Made by a program: the position numbers and the translations under genes. From assembly GCA_035540975.1 (NCBI GenBank), contig DATLFN010000088.1, forward strand, positions 1 to 54,121: a stretch of 54,121 nt of DNA. The letters run 5' to 3'. Shown here piece by piece: positions 1 through 8,429 of the stretch (within the stretch, counting starts at the first letter, position 1; every line of letters begins with the position of its first letter). The DNA comes from Acidimicrobiales bacterium. GTDB lineage: Bacteria > Actinomycetota > Acidimicrobiia > Acidimicrobiales > GCA-2861595. Under the pieces are notes generated by a model, which ran no database searches, was not told the origin of the DNA, and saw nothing but the letters and a program-made list of their open reading frames with translations.

Positions 1-10
1 GTTCCCCCCC

Positions 11-496
11 GTGGCCGACCTCGTGCCCCCCCTGTTCGGCATCGTCGCCTGCGTCGCCGGCGGGCTCGACGCCGGGGGTCCCGACGTCCTGGCCGTGGTG
101 CGCACGCTGGTCGGCGCCGCCTTCCTCGGGGCGGTGACCGACGCCATGCTCCTCGGCCACTGGTACCTGGTGCAGCCCGGGCTGGGCCGCGAGCCGCTGG
201 TCGAGCTCAACCGGTGGCTGGCGGTGATCTGGCCGGTGGAGGTGGCGGCGCTGCTGTGGCCGACGGGCATGCTCTCCGTGCTGTCCGGCTCGGTCGACGA
301 CGGCTGGGGCGGGCTGCTCGGGTGGTTCTGGGCAACCTGCGCGGTGACCACGGTGATCCTCACCTTCGTCACCCGGGCCGCCCTCAAGGAGCGCGCCTAC
401 TCGGCGGTGATGGCCGCCACCGGCCTGCTGTACCTGGCCATCCTCACCGCCTTCGGGACCGACCTGGTCGCACGGGCGGTCCTCGCACCGGGGTAG
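11..496 (+). CDS. Multi-pass membrane protein of unknown function, probably 5'-truncated
   Basis: I do not recognise this protein. It is at least 161 residues and strongly hydrophobic, with about four membrane segments (roughly residues 8-20, 30-48, 70-92 and 100-155 as two helices). A GHWYLVQPGLG stretch near residue 49 is the most distinctive motif. The reading frame stays open to the window edge, so the GTG at 11 may be internal and the real gene may begin upstream. It ends 19 bp before the convergent nuclease gene. Function unknown. Confidence 0.6.
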   Translation: MADLVPPLFGIVACVAGGLDAGGPDVLAVVRTLVGAAFLGAVTDAMLLGHWYLVQPGLGREPLVELNRWLAVIWPVEVAALLWPTGMLSVLSGSVDDGWGGLLGWFWATCAVTTVILTFVTRAALKERAYSAVMAATGLLYLAILTAFGTDLVARAVLAPG

Positions 497-515
497 CCCC
501 GCCCCTCCCCGGGCG

Positions 516-1052
516 TCAACTCCCCGCCGGCGCCGGCCCGAGGAGCGAGGCGGGGGCCAGGATGGGCGGCCGGGGGTCGCAGCGCACGGCCACCGCCACC
601 GCGTCGGACACCCGCCAGTCGAGGTGGAGCTCGCCGCCGCCCACCTCCACCACGACGTCGGCGGCGAAGGTCGACGTCTCGGGCGAGTGGCTGACGACGA
701 TCCGCACGAGCCGCCCCCCGAGGGCGTCGAGCGTCTGCTTCAGGGCGTCGTGCGTCATCGGGCGCCGGGCCACCCGCCCCTCTAGGGCGAAGGCGATGGC
801 CCCGGCCTCCGGGGGCCCGACGAACACCGGCAACCGGCGGTCGCCGTCCCGCTCCTTGAGGTCGAGGAAGTGGTGGGCGGCGCCCACCTCCCCGAGCCCC
901 ACGCCCTCGAGCGTCACCTCCACCAGTTCGGCGGTCTCCACGGTGTCCTCCCTCCGCTGGGCAAGGAGGGCACGGCGGGCCGCGGTGTACGACTCGCCCG
1001 TCCGGGCGGCGCGTTCCCGTACCAGCCGCTTGAACCCCTTGCCGGTGGTCAT
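516..1052 (-). CDS. Bifunctional nuclease family protein (DUF151)
   Basis: The 178-residue protein has an N-terminal basic, helical segment (MTTGKGFKRLVRERA...) typical of actinobacterial members. From about residue 40 a DUF151 core follows, including the block LPVFVGPPEAGAIAF and the MTHDALKQTLDALGG helix. Family members are described as having DNase and RNase activity, but in vivo roles are uncertain. I chose the ATG at 1052 because GAGGAG lies 5 nt upstream of it; a longer reading to 1199 would add an arginine-rich tail with no family resemblance. It is transcribed alone, 115 bp from the EamA gene that precedes it on this strand. Confidence 0.85.
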   Translation of the reverse strand: MTTGKGFKRLVRERAARTGESYTAARRALLAQRREDTVETAELVEVTLEGVGLGEVGAAHHFLDLKERDGDRRLPVFVGPPEAGAIAFALEGRVARRPMTHDALKQTLDALGGRLVRIVVSHSPETSTFAADVVVEVGGGELHLDWRVSDAVAVAVRCDPRPPILAPASLLGPAPAGS

Positions 1053-1167
1053 GGCTCCTCGCTGGGCGCCGACGGGCGCGCCCTGGTCCGGCCCGAGGAC
1101 TCTGGTCCCCTTCGCCACCAGCCCCACCGGGGCTCGCCGTGGTCGGGCGTCGAGCCGCGCCCGGGCT

Positions 1168-2052
1168 CTACGGTGCGACCGGCGCCGCCGCCCTGTCAAG
1201 GGGTGCGCGGGCCAGCACCACCACGGCGGCGAGGATCAGCAGCCCGCCCACCAGCTGGGCGGCGGACAGGCGCTCGTCGAGCACCAGGGCGGCCAGCACC
1301 ACGGTGACCACGGGCTCGAGCGTCGACAGCGTGGACGCGTCGGTGGGCCCCAGCCGCGCCATGCCGGCGAAGAAGGTGGTGATGGCGACCACCGTCGACA
1401 CCAGGGCGATGGCGACGACCGCCGCCCAGCTGCCGGCGGTGGCGGGGAACGCCGGGCGCTGGACGGCCACCACCCCGGCGTAGACGGCGGCGGCCGCCGC
1501 CATGATCACGGCCGACGCCGGCAGGGCGCCGCTGCGGGGCGTGAGCCGGCTGCCGACCAGGATGTACGCCGAGTAGATGACGGCCGCCGACGCCCCCAGC
1601 ACGACGCCGAGCGGCTCGCCCGACAGCTCGGGCCCGATGGTGAGCACGGCGCCGGCCAGGGCGACGCCCAGGGCGGCCACCCGGGGTCGGGTCAGGCGCT
1701 CGCCCAGCACCAGCACCGACAGGACGGTCACGATGGCGGGGTAGGCGTAGAGGAGCAGCGCCACCAGGCTGGCCGACGCCTTGGTCAGCGCCGTGAAGAA
1801 CGAGAGCGACTGGCCCACGTACCCCAGTCCGCCCATGGCGGCCAGCCCGGCCAGGAGCCGCCCCCGGGGCCACGCCAGCCCCCGCAACCGCATCAGGAGG
1901 GCCATGAGCGGGGCGGCGATGGCGAACCGCAGGAACAGCACGGCCGTGACGTCCGCCCCGTCGTCGTAGGCCAGGCGGGCGAAGACGGCCATGGCCCCGA
2001 ACGACGCCGCCGACACGGCGATGAGCACGACGCCGGCGGCGCGGGGGGACAT
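1168..2052 (-). CDS. EamA/DMT-family transporter
   Basis: A 294-residue integral membrane protein with ten predicted helices arranged as two EamA repeats (about residues 5-135 and 145-285), the standard layout of drug/metabolite exporters. The paired motif GERLTRP at the end of repeat one and DERLSAA at the end of repeat two is characteristic. The substrate cannot be read from sequence. The start ATG at 2052 begins MSPRAAGVVLIAVSAAS, directly followed by the first helix. A weak CAGACT hexamer lies 7 nt before the ATG. A 49-nt palindrome (2080-2128) separates it from the upstream ptsI gene, so it is probably a separate transcription unit. Confidence 0.88.
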   Translation of the reverse strand: MSPRAAGVVLIAVSAASFGAMAVFARLAYDDGADVTAVLFLRFAIAAPLMALLMRLRGLAWPRGRLLAGLAAMGGLGYVGQSLSFFTALTKASASLVALLLYAYPAIVTVLSVLVLGERLTRPRVAALGVALAGAVLTIGPELSGEPLGVVLGASAAVIYSAYILVGSRLTPRSGALPASAVIMAAAAAVYAGVVAVQRPAFPATAGSWAAVVAIALVSTVVAITTFFAGMARLGPTDASTLSTLEPVVTVVLAALVLDERLSAAQLVGGLLILAAVVVLARAPLDRAAAPVAP

Positions 2053-2079
2053 GGGGCGCAGTCTGTCGGGCCAGCGCCG

Positions 2080-2128
2080 GTTCTCTGGACGGAGGACACC
2101 GGATACCGGTGTCCTCCGTCCGGAGAAC
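2080..2128. repeat. 49-nt palindromic element, copy P1
   Basis: Two 23-nt arms (2080-2102 and 2106-2128) pair with one mismatch around a central ATA. The ends read GTTCTCTGGACG and CGTCCGGAGAAC. It lies 16 bp beyond the ptsI stop and 27 bp before the EamA start. There is no T-run, so it is not a classic intrinsic terminator. It belongs to the same 49-nt family as the elements at 15280, 15386, 26974 and 27931. Confidence 0.88.
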
Positions 2129-2144
2129 GGTCGGGCGGCGATAC

Positions 2145-3854
2145 TCAGGCGGTGAGCTCGGCCAGGAGGGCCCGGGCCTCGGCCGCGGTGGCGGCCACGC
2201 GGGCGCGGCCGGCGACGTCCCGGAGGACGGCGAGCGGGTGGCGGCGGAGCAGGTCCTTCACCTCGGCCAACGCGCCGGGGACCATCGAGAGCTCGCGGAC
2301 ACCGAGCCCGACGAGGGCGGCGGCGACCTCGGGGTCGCTGGCCGTCTCGCCGCACACGCCGACCCACGTGCCGTGCTCGGACGCGGCGTCGACGACGGTG
2401 CCGATGAGGTCGAGGACCAACGGCTCGCACACGTCGGTGAGCTCGGCCACCTCGGCGACCAGGCGGTCGACGGCGAAGAGGTACTGGAGCAGATCGTTGG
2501 TGCCGACCGAGAAGAAGTCCACGTGGGGGGCGATGCGGCGGGCGGCCAGGGCCGCCGACGGGACCTCGATCATGACACCGACCTCGACGTCGTCGAGCGG
2601 GACCCCCTCGTCGCCCGCCACCCGCTCCAGCTCGCTGCGGGCGGCGACGACCTCGTCGACCCGGCTGACGAGCGGGAACATGATGCCGGTGACGCCCCCT
2701 CCGGGGCGGGCGGCGTGGGCCCGGAGCAGGGCCCGCAGCTGGTCCTCGAACAGCTTGGGCCGGCGCAGCGACAGGCGGATGCCGCGCACGCCGAGGGCGG
2801 GGTTGGGCTCGGGCTCGCGGACGACGAAGGGGAGCGGCTTGTCGGCGCCCACGTCGAGGGTGCGGAAGACCACCCGCCGGCCCGGGAAGGCGGCGAGCAC
2901 CTCGCCATAGTAGGCGGCCTGCTCGGCGACGGTGGGCTCGCTGCGGCGGTCCTGGAACAGCATCTCGGTGCGGACCAGCCCGGCGCCCTCGGCGCCGGCG
3001 CCCACGGCGGCGGCCAGGTCGTCGCGCCCGGCGACGTTGGCGACCAGCTCGACGAGCACCCCGTCGGCCGTGCGGCCGGGCTCGGCGCTGGCCGCCGACA
3101 GCCGGGCCCGGCGGGCCTCCTCCTCGTCGGACCGCGCCAGCAGGGCGGCGAGGACGTCGCCCTCGGGTTCCACGTGCACCTCGCCGGTGCGGCCGTCGAC
3201 GGCGATGCAGCGGGCACCGGCGGCCACCGTGAGCACGCCGGCGGCGCCGACGACGGCGGGGATGCCGAGGGTGCGGGCCAGGATGGCGGCGTGGCTGGTG
3301 GGGGAGCCGGTCTCGGTGACGATGCCGGCGATGCGGTCCCGGGGGATCTCGGCCGTCTGCGACGGGGTGAGCTCGCGGGCCAGCAGGACCGATCGCCCCT
3401 CGGGGAGGTCGTAGGCGCGGGAGACGCCCGAGAGGATGCCGACGACCCGGGCGCACACGTCGTCCAGGTCGGCGGACCGGGCCGCCAGGTACTCGCTGGA
3501 CGAGGCGGCCAGCAGGGTGCGGAAGGCGCCGAAGGCGGCGGCCACCGCCGACACGGCCGAGCGGCCGGCGTCGATCAAAGTGGCCGCCTGGTCCTCCAGC
3601 TCGGGGTCCTCGGCGAAGGCGGCGTGGGCCTCGAAGATCTCCGCCTCCTCGCCCGCCACCGCCCGCATCCGGTCGGCCATGGCGTGGAGCTCGGCGGCCG
3701 CCTGCACGAGCGCCTGGTGCAGGCGGGCCTTCTCGGCATCCGGGGGGCCGGCCGGCCCCGGGTCGACGACCTCGGTGACGGGGGGCACGACCACGAAGGG
3801 GGCACCGATGGCGACGCCGGGCGCCGCCCCGCTGCCGCGGAGCGAGGCGCTCAC
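2145..3854 (-). CDS. ptsI: PTS enzyme I (phosphoenolpyruvate-protein phosphotransferase)
   Basis: This is the first phosphocarrier of the PEP:sugar phosphotransferase system; it takes phosphate from PEP and passes it to HPr. The 569 residues match the normal length. The phosphorylated histidine is visible at residue 188 in GSPTSHAAILAR. The PEP-binding TIM barrel carries MIEVPSAALAA and FFSVGTNDLLQY, and the catalytic cysteine block GVCGETASDP lies near the C-terminus. The ATG at 3854 overlaps the HPr stop by 4 nt (ATGA), so it is translationally coupled as the last gene of the fructose operon. Confidence 0.97.
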   Translation of the reverse strand: MSASLRGSGAAPGVAIGAPFVVVPPVTEVVDPGPAGPPDAEKARLHQALVQAAAELHAMADRMRAVAGEEAEIFEAHAAFAEDPELEDQAATLIDAGRSAVSAVAAAFGAFRTLLAASSSEYLAARSADLDDVCARVVGILSGVSRAYDLPEGRSVLLARELTPSQTAEIPRDRIAGIVTETGSPTSHAAILARTLGIPAVVGAAGVLTVAAGARCIAVDGRTGEVHVEPEGDVLAALLARSDEEEARRARLSAASAEPGRTADGVLVELVANVAGRDDLAAAVGAGAEGAGLVRTEMLFQDRRSEPTVAEQAAYYGEVLAAFPGRRVVFRTLDVGADKPLPFVVREPEPNPALGVRGIRLSLRRPKLFEDQLRALLRAHAARPGGGVTGIMFPLVSRVDEVVAARSELERVAGDEGVPLDDVEVGVMIEVPSAALAARRIAPHVDFFSVGTNDLLQYLFAVDRLVAEVAELTDVCEPLVLDLIGTVVDAASEHGTWVGVCGETASDPEVAAALVGLGVRELSMVPGALAEVKDLLRRHPLAVLRDVAGRARVAATAAEARALLAELTA

Positions 3855-4126
3855 CGGGGGCCGTCCTCGCCCAGGCCGGACTCCACCAGGAGGACGAGCG
3901 ACTCGAGCACGGCGTCGGCGTCGGCGCCGTCCACCTCGATGGTGACCTCGTCGCCCTGGTGGCAGTCGAGGGTGAGCACCGACAGGACCGAGCGGGCGTT
4001 GACGGTGGTGTCGCCCTTGGTGAGGCGGACCTGGTGGCCGCTCTCGGCCACCGCCGAGGCGAACACCTTGGCCGGGCGGGCGTGCAGCCCGGTGGGGTTG
4101 GGCAGGGTGACGGTGCGGCTCGGCAT
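3851..4126 (-). CDS. ptsH: HPr phosphocarrier protein
   Basis: A 91-residue HPr that relays phosphate from enzyme I to fructose EIIA. The active-site His15 is in TGLHARPA. Ser46 stands in the regulatory position (NARSVLSVL) that HPr kinase modifies in Firmicutes, although such a kinase is not known in actinobacteria and none is seen here. Its start shares one base with the EIIBC stop (TGATG) and its end overlaps ptsI by 4 nt. It is a stand-alone HPr rather than one fused to EIIA. Confidence 0.96.
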   Translation of the reverse strand: MPSRTVTLPNPTGLHARPAKVFASAVAESGHQVRLTKGDTTVNARSVLSVLTLDCHQGDEVTIEVDGADADAVLESLVLLVESGLGEDGPR

Positions 4127-5580
4127 CAGACCGTCACCGCCTCGCGGGGCGCGGCGCCGGCGTCGGCGTGAGCCTGGTCCCGGTGGACCGACTTCAACCC
4201 GACGACCACAGCCGCGGTGACCGCCGTGCCCAGGATCCCGGCGAGCAGGTAGCCGATCTTGCCGTCGATGAGGCCGAGCACGAAGATCCCGCCGTGGGGC
4301 GCCCGCAGCTGGGCGTCGACGGCCATCGAGATGGCCGCGGCGGTGGCCGACCCGGCGATCAGGGCGGGGATGACCCGTAGCGGGTCGCCGGCCGCGAACG
4401 GGATGGCGCCCTCGGTGATGAACGACAGCCCGAGCGGCCAGGCGGCCTTGCCCGACTCCCGCTCGGCGTCGGTGAAGAGCCGGGGGCGGACGGCCGTGGC
4501 CAGGGCCAGGCCCAGGGGCGGCGTCATGCCGGCGATCATCACGGCGGCCATGACGGCGAAGTTGCCCGAGTCGAGGGAGGCGAGGCCGAAGGCGTAGGCC
4601 GCCTTGTTGACCGGGCCGCCCATGTCGAACGCCATCATCGACCCGATCAGCAGCCCGAGCAGGACGGCGTTGGTCCCCTGGAGGTCGGTGAGCCAGTCGG
4701 TGAGGCCCGACTGGACGTCGGCGATGGGGTTGCCGATGAGCAGCACGAGGACGGCCCCGGTCACCAGCGTCCCGACGATCGGGTACACCAGCACGGGCAT
4801 CATCTTGGACAGCGCCCCGCCGACGTTGATGCGCATGAGAAGCATCACCACCGCGCCGGCCAGCAGGCCGCCGGCCAGGCCGCCGAGGAAGCCGGCGCCC
4901 AGCTCGTTGGCGATGAGCCCGGCGACCACGCCGGGGGCGATGCCGGGCCGGTCGACCATCCCGAAGGCGATGAACCCGGCCAGGATCGGGACCAGCATGC
5001 TGAAGGCGATGGCGCCGATCTTGAACAGCAGAGCGCCCAGCTGGACGCGGGAGTCGAACACGGAGGACAGGGCGGGCCAGTCCTCCACCTCGGTCACCCG
5101 GGTGGCGCCGCCGATGGAGAAACCGAGGGCGATGAGGATGCCGCCGGCGACGACGAAGGGCAGCATGTAGCTCACGCCGGTCATCAGCCAGATGCGGAAC
5201 TGCTCGCCGGGCGACGTCCCCGCCGGGGCGGCGGCGGCCATGGGCGACGGCCGGGCGGCGGTGCGGGACGGCGCCTCGGCCGCCGCCGCCTCCACCTCGG
5301 CGATGACCTCGGCCGGCCGGTCGATGGCCCGGCGGGTGCGGACCTCGACGCTGGGCAGGCCGTCGAAGCGGCTGCGCTCGCGCACACCGGCGTCGACCGC
5401 GAAGATCACGGCGTCGGCGGCGGCGATGGTGGCGGCGGAGATGCCGGGGCCGCCGGCGGCGCCCTGGATCTCCACCTCGATCTCGTGGCCCGCCTCGCGG
5501 GCGGCCACCTCGAGGGCCTCGGCGGCCATCGCGCTGTGGGCGATGCCGGTGGGACAGGCGGTGACGGCGACGAGCTTCAC
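4126..5580 (-). CDS. fruA: Fructose PTS EIIBC permease
   Basis: A 484-residue fusion of a cytoplasmic IIB domain and a membrane IIC domain. It transports fructose and phosphorylates it to fructose-1-phosphate. IIB begins KLVAVTACPTGIAHSAMAA, with the phosphorylated Cys at position 9. A short Ala/Pro linker near residue 120 leads to EQFRIWLMTGVSYMLPF, the conserved entry to IIC. IIC motifs include AFDMGGPVNKAAY and the substrate-site block FITEGAIPFAA. The start is the GTG at 5580, overlapping the EIIA stop as GTGA. A separate EIIA gene lies immediately upstream, so no IIA is fused here. Confidence 0.95.
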   Translation of the reverse strand: MKLVAVTACPTGIAHSAMAAEALEVAAREAGHEIEVEIQGAAGGPGISAATIAAADAVIFAVDAGVRERSRFDGLPSVEVRTRRAIDRPAEVIAEVEAAAAEAPSRTAARPSPMAAAAPAGTSPGEQFRIWLMTGVSYMLPFVVAGGILIALGFSIGGATRVTEVEDWPALSSVFDSRVQLGALLFKIGAIAFSMLVPILAGFIAFGMVDRPGIAPGVVAGLIANELGAGFLGGLAGGLLAGAVVMLLMRINVGGALSKMMPVLVYPIVGTLVTGAVLVLLIGNPIADVQSGLTDWLTDLQGTNAVLLGLLIGSMMAFDMGGPVNKAAYAFGLASLDSGNFAVMAAVMIAGMTPPLGLALATAVRPRLFTDAERESGKAAWPLGLSFITEGAIPFAAGDPLRVIPALIAGSATAAAISMAVDAQLRAPHGGIFVLGLIDGKIGYLLAGILGTAVTAAVVVGLKSVHRDQAHADAGAAPREAVTV

Positions 5581-6038
5581 TGGATCTGCTCCTTCAGGAT
5601 GGACACGACGGCCTCGGCGGTGGGGGCCTCGCGCAGGGCGGTTCTGAACGACTGGTGGACGAGCCGGCGGGCCAGCTTGGACAGCACGGTGACGTGGACG
5701 TCGTCGGCCCCGGCCGGCGCCGCGATCAGGAACACCAGGTCGGCGGGGGCGTCCTCGGCGCCGAAGTCGACCCCGCCGGGCACGCGTGCGACGACCACGC
5801 TCGGCTCGGTGACGCCGGCGTGCTTGGCGTGGGGGATGGCGATGCCCGACTCCATGCCGGTGCCGCCCGTCTCCTGCTCGCGGGCCCACACGGCGTCCAC
5901 GAAGCCGTCGCGGTCGGTGAGCCGCCCGGCGGCGGACAGCCGGTCGGCGATCGCCTCGATGGCGGCCCGGCGGTCGGGCGCCTCCAGGTCGAGGATCACG
6001 AGGTCGGGCGTCACGAGCGTGTCGATGGCGACGGTCAT
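5577..6038 (-). CDS. Fructose PTS EIIA component
   Basis: A 153-residue fructose/mannitol-type IIA domain that passes phosphate from HPr to the IIB cysteine. The active His70 is in GIAIPHAKH, the family signature. The ATG at 6038 is preferred because GGGAG lies just upstream and homologous sequence (TVAIDTLVTPDLVILDL) begins there; a reading extended to 6170 would add an arginine-rich tail inside fruK. It follows fruK by 20 bp and overlaps EIIBC by 4 nt. Confidence 0.95.
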   Translation of the reverse strand: MTVAIDTLVTPDLVILDLEAPDRRAAIEAIADRLSAAGRLTDRDGFVDAVWAREQETGGTGMESGIAIPHAKHAGVTEPSVVVARVPGGVDFGAEDAPADLVFLIAAPAGADDVHVTVLSKLARRLVHQSFRTALREAPTAEAVVSILKEQIQ

Positions 6039-6058
6039 GGGGTCTCCCTTTCGGCGGG

Positions 6059-6991
6059 TCAGGCGGACAGGACGAGCGAGCGGGCGGGACGGACGGCGAC
6101 GGCCCCGATGTCGATGGCGCCGGGGCCGGGCACCTCGGTGCCGGGGAGGGCGACGGCGGCGGCCGCCCACGCCACGCCGGCCCGCAGGGCGTCGGCCCCC
6201 GCGCCCCCGGCGGCGAGGAAGCCGGCGAGGAGCGAGTCACCCGCCCCCACGTCGCTGCGGGCGGCGACGGCGGGCGGGACGGCCAGGACGGGCTCGGACC
6301 CGTCCACCAGCAGGGCGCCCCGGGCGCCGATCGAGACGACGACCGCGGCGGCCCCCGCTGCCCGAGCCGCGTCGGCGGCGGCGATGACGTCGTCCACCGT
6401 CGCCAGCGGGCGGCCGGCCAGCTCGGCCAGCTCCGCCAGGTTGGGCTTGATGACGTCGGGCCGGGCGGCGAGGGCGGCGGCCAGCGGGGCGCCGCTGGTG
6501 TCGACGGCGGCCCGCAGGCCGGCGCCGCGGGCGTGCTCGACGAGGGTGGCGTAGATGCCCGCCGGCGCACCGTCGGGGAGCGACCCGCAGCCGACGAGCC
6601 AGGCCGCCCCGCGCATGGCGATGATGGCGGCGTCGACGAGGGCCTCGAGCTCCTCGGGGGCGAGGGGCGCCCCCGGGGCGTTCACCTTGGTGACGGTGCC
6701 GTCCGGCTCGCTCAGGGTGATGTTCGAGCGCGTCCCGCCCGCCGTCGCGACGGTGTGGTGGGGGATGCCCCCCTCGCCCAGCAGCCGCGACAGCACGGCG
6801 CCGTCGCCACCGCCGAGGGGCAGGACGGCCAGGCTGGCGTGGCCGTTGGCGACCAGCGCCCGGGTCACGTTGACGCCCTTGCCGCCGGCGTCGATCCGGG
6901 TGGACGTGGCCCGCAGCACGGCGCCCCGCTCGATGCGGGCGACCTCCAGGGTGCGGTCGACCGACGGGTTGGGGGTGACGGTGACGATCAT
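6059..6991 (-). CDS. fruK: 1-phosphofructokinase
   Basis: A 310-residue PfkB-family sugar kinase that phosphorylates fructose-1-phosphate, the product of the PTS, to fructose-1,6-bisphosphate. It starts MIVTVTPNPSVDRTLEV, has the substrate loop AGGKGVNVTRAL around residue 40, and the ATP/catalytic signature DVGAGDSLLAGFLAA with the general-base aspartate near residue 250. The ATG overlaps the regulator stop as ATGA. The position between regulator and EIIA fixes the assignment as fruK rather than another PfkB kinase. Confidence 0.95.
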   Translation of the reverse strand: MIVTVTPNPSVDRTLEVARIERGAVLRATSTRIDAGGKGVNVTRALVANGHASLAVLPLGGGDGAVLSRLLGEGGIPHHTVATAGGTRSNITLSEPDGTVTKVNAPGAPLAPEELEALVDAAIIAMRGAAWLVGCGSLPDGAPAGIYATLVEHARGAGLRAAVDTSGAPLAAALAARPDVIKPNLAELAELAGRPLATVDDVIAAADAARAAGAAAVVVSIGARGALLVDGSEPVLAVPPAVAARSDVGAGDSLLAGFLAAGGAGADALRAGVAWAAAAVALPGTEVPGPGAIDIGAVAVRPARSLVLSA

Positions 6992-7752
6992 CGGGCGACG
7001 ACCACGTCGAGACCGGCGACCCGGAGGGGGAGCAGGTCGCCGTCCTCGGCGCCGCCGTCGGTGACGGCCACGTCGAGGTCGGCCAGCTCGGCGAAGCGCA
7101 CGAAGTGTTCCTGGCCGAACTTGGTGGAGTCGGCCAGCAGGACGACCCGGTCGGCTGCTCCGACCATGGCCCGCTTCACGGCCGCCTCCGCCGTGTCCGG
7201 CGTGGAGCAGCCCCGCTCGGACACCCCGTTGGCGGCGAGGAACGCCACGTCCACCCGGAGGCTGCGGAGGGCGTCCACCGCGAACTCGTCGACGTTGGCC
7301 AGCGTACGGGCCCGCAACCGGCCGCCGACGACGATGACGGTGACGGTGGGGATGGGCGCCAGCGCCAGGGCGTGGGGCACGGCGTTGGTGACGACGGTGA
7401 GCCGGCGGTCGGTGGGCCACACGTCTACGACCGCCCCCGTGGTGGTGCCGGCGTCGAGGAGCACCGTGCCGCCCTCGCCCGGGAACTGCGCCACCGCCGC
7501 CCGCGCGATGGCGGCCTTCTCGGCGGCCATGTGCTCGGACCGCTCGGCCACGGCCGGCTCCACCCGCAGGTGCTCGAGGGCGACGGCGCCGCCGTGCACC
7601 CGCCGCAGCTCACCGCGGGCCTCGAGCTCGATGAGGTCCCGCCTCACCGTCTCGGGCGTCACGTCGTGGGCGGCGGCCAGCCGGCGGACCGACACCCGGC
7701 CGCGGCGGCGCAGCTCGTCGGCGATCGACTCCCGGCGGTCCTGGGCGTCCAT
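6988..7752 (-). CDS. DeoR-family regulator of the fructose operon
   Basis: A 254-residue DeoR repressor-type protein. The N-terminal winged helix covers residues 1-60, with the recognition helix in VTPETVRRDLIELEARGEL. The C-terminal sugar-phosphate sensor domain has LDAGTTTGAVV and LLADSTKFGQEH, the expected ligand-binding blocks. As first gene of a fru operon it most likely senses fructose-1-phosphate (inference from family and context). The ATG at 7752 is favoured over an upstream start because a TTGACA-N17-CATACT promoter ends 6 nt before it, which would give a leaderless mRNA. It autoregulates if the tandem repeat over its -10 is its operator. Confidence 0.93.
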   Translation of the reverse strand: MDAQDRRESIADELRRRGRVSVRRLAAAHDVTPETVRRDLIELEARGELRRVHGGAVALEHLRVEPAVAERSEHMAAEKAAIARAAVAQFPGEGGTVLLDAGTTTGAVVDVWPTDRRLTVVTNAVPHALALAPIPTVTVIVVGGRLRARTLANVDEFAVDALRSLRVDVAFLAANGVSERGCSTPDTAEAAVKRAMVGAADRVVLLADSTKFGQEHFVRFAELADLDVAVTDGGAEDGDLLPLRVAGLDVVVAR

Positions 7753-7787
7753 GATTGGAGTATGTTGGATATGGCGGCAGATGTCAA
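7753..7787 (-). promoter_or_regulatory. Promoter and candidate operator of the fructose PTS operon
   Basis: On the minus strand TTGACA (7782-7787) is followed after 17 nt by CATACT (7759-7764). Six bases later comes the ATG, so transcription should begin at the start codon itself. A direct repeat, CATATCCAA then CATACTCCAA, covers the -10 and is a good candidate binding site for the DeoR protein. This is one of the most A/T-rich stretches of the window. Confidence 0.75.
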
Positions 7788-7868
7788 CGGAAATCCCACC
7801 GGGATCCCACACCCGGGACGGTCGCCCCGGTACGTCACCGGTGCACGGGGCGGGTGCTCGGGGTCGGG

Positions 7869-7874
7869 TACCGT
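7869..7874 (+). promoter_or_regulatory. Candidate -10 hexamer for the SRPBCC gene
   Basis: TACCGT ends 9 nt before the ATG at 7884, so the transcript would be leaderless or nearly so. No convincing -35 is visible. Confidence 0.4.
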
Positions 7875-7883
7875 CGGGCCCCG

Positions 7884-8429
7884 ATGGGGCCGCAGTACGA
7901 GTTCGCCACCGTGTGGCGGGTGCCCGGCACGGTCGACGAGGTGACCGACGTCCTGGGCGACGCGACCGGGCTGCCGCGGTGGTGGCCGGCCGTCTACCTG
8001 GCCGTGGACCTCGTAGAGGCCGGCGGCCCCGACGGCGTCGGCCGCACGCTCGACCTCCACACCAAGGGCTGGCTGCCGTACACGCTGCGCTGGCGGCTGC
8101 GCATCACCGAGCCCGTCACCCGTGCCGGGTTCGCCCTGGAGGCCGCCGGCGACCTCGAGGGGACGGGCCGCTGGGCGTTCGAGCAGGACGGGCCCGAGGT
8201 GGTGATCACCTACGACTGGCGGGTGAGCGCCACCAAGCCGCTGCTGCGGCGCCTGAGCTGGCTGCTGCGCCCCGCCTTCGCGGCGAACCACCGCTGGGCG
8301 ATGGCCCGTGGGGAGGAGAGCCTGGCCCTGGAGATGCGGCGGCGCCGCGCCGGCTCCGAGGAGGCCCGCCGCCGGGTGCCCCCACCGCCACCGCCCACCT
8401 TCGCCCGGTGGGGGCGGGTCAGGCGATGA
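7884..8429 (+). CDS. SRPBCC (START-like) superfamily protein
   Basis: A 181-residue protein with the pattern of the polyketide cyclase/START-like fold: YEFATVWRVPGTVDEVTDVL at the N-terminus, then the LPRWWPAVY block typical of ligand-pocket entry, and a long C-terminal helix (residues about 130-160). Such proteins bind hydrophobic ligands, and the specific role is unknown. A basic Arg/Pro-rich tail ends the protein. The ATG at 7884 is chosen because the domain begins there and TACCGT lies 9 nt upstream. The gene is convergent with metH and overlaps its 3' end by 11 bp. Confidence 0.8.
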   Translation: MGPQYEFATVWRVPGTVDEVTDVLGDATGLPRWWPAVYLAVDLVEAGGPDGVGRTLDLHTKGWLPYTLRWRLRITEPVTRAGFALEAAGDLEGTGRWAFEQDGPEVVITYDWRVSATKPLLRRLSWLLRPAFAANHRWAMARGEESLALEMRRRRAGSEEARRRVPPPPPPTFARWGRVRR

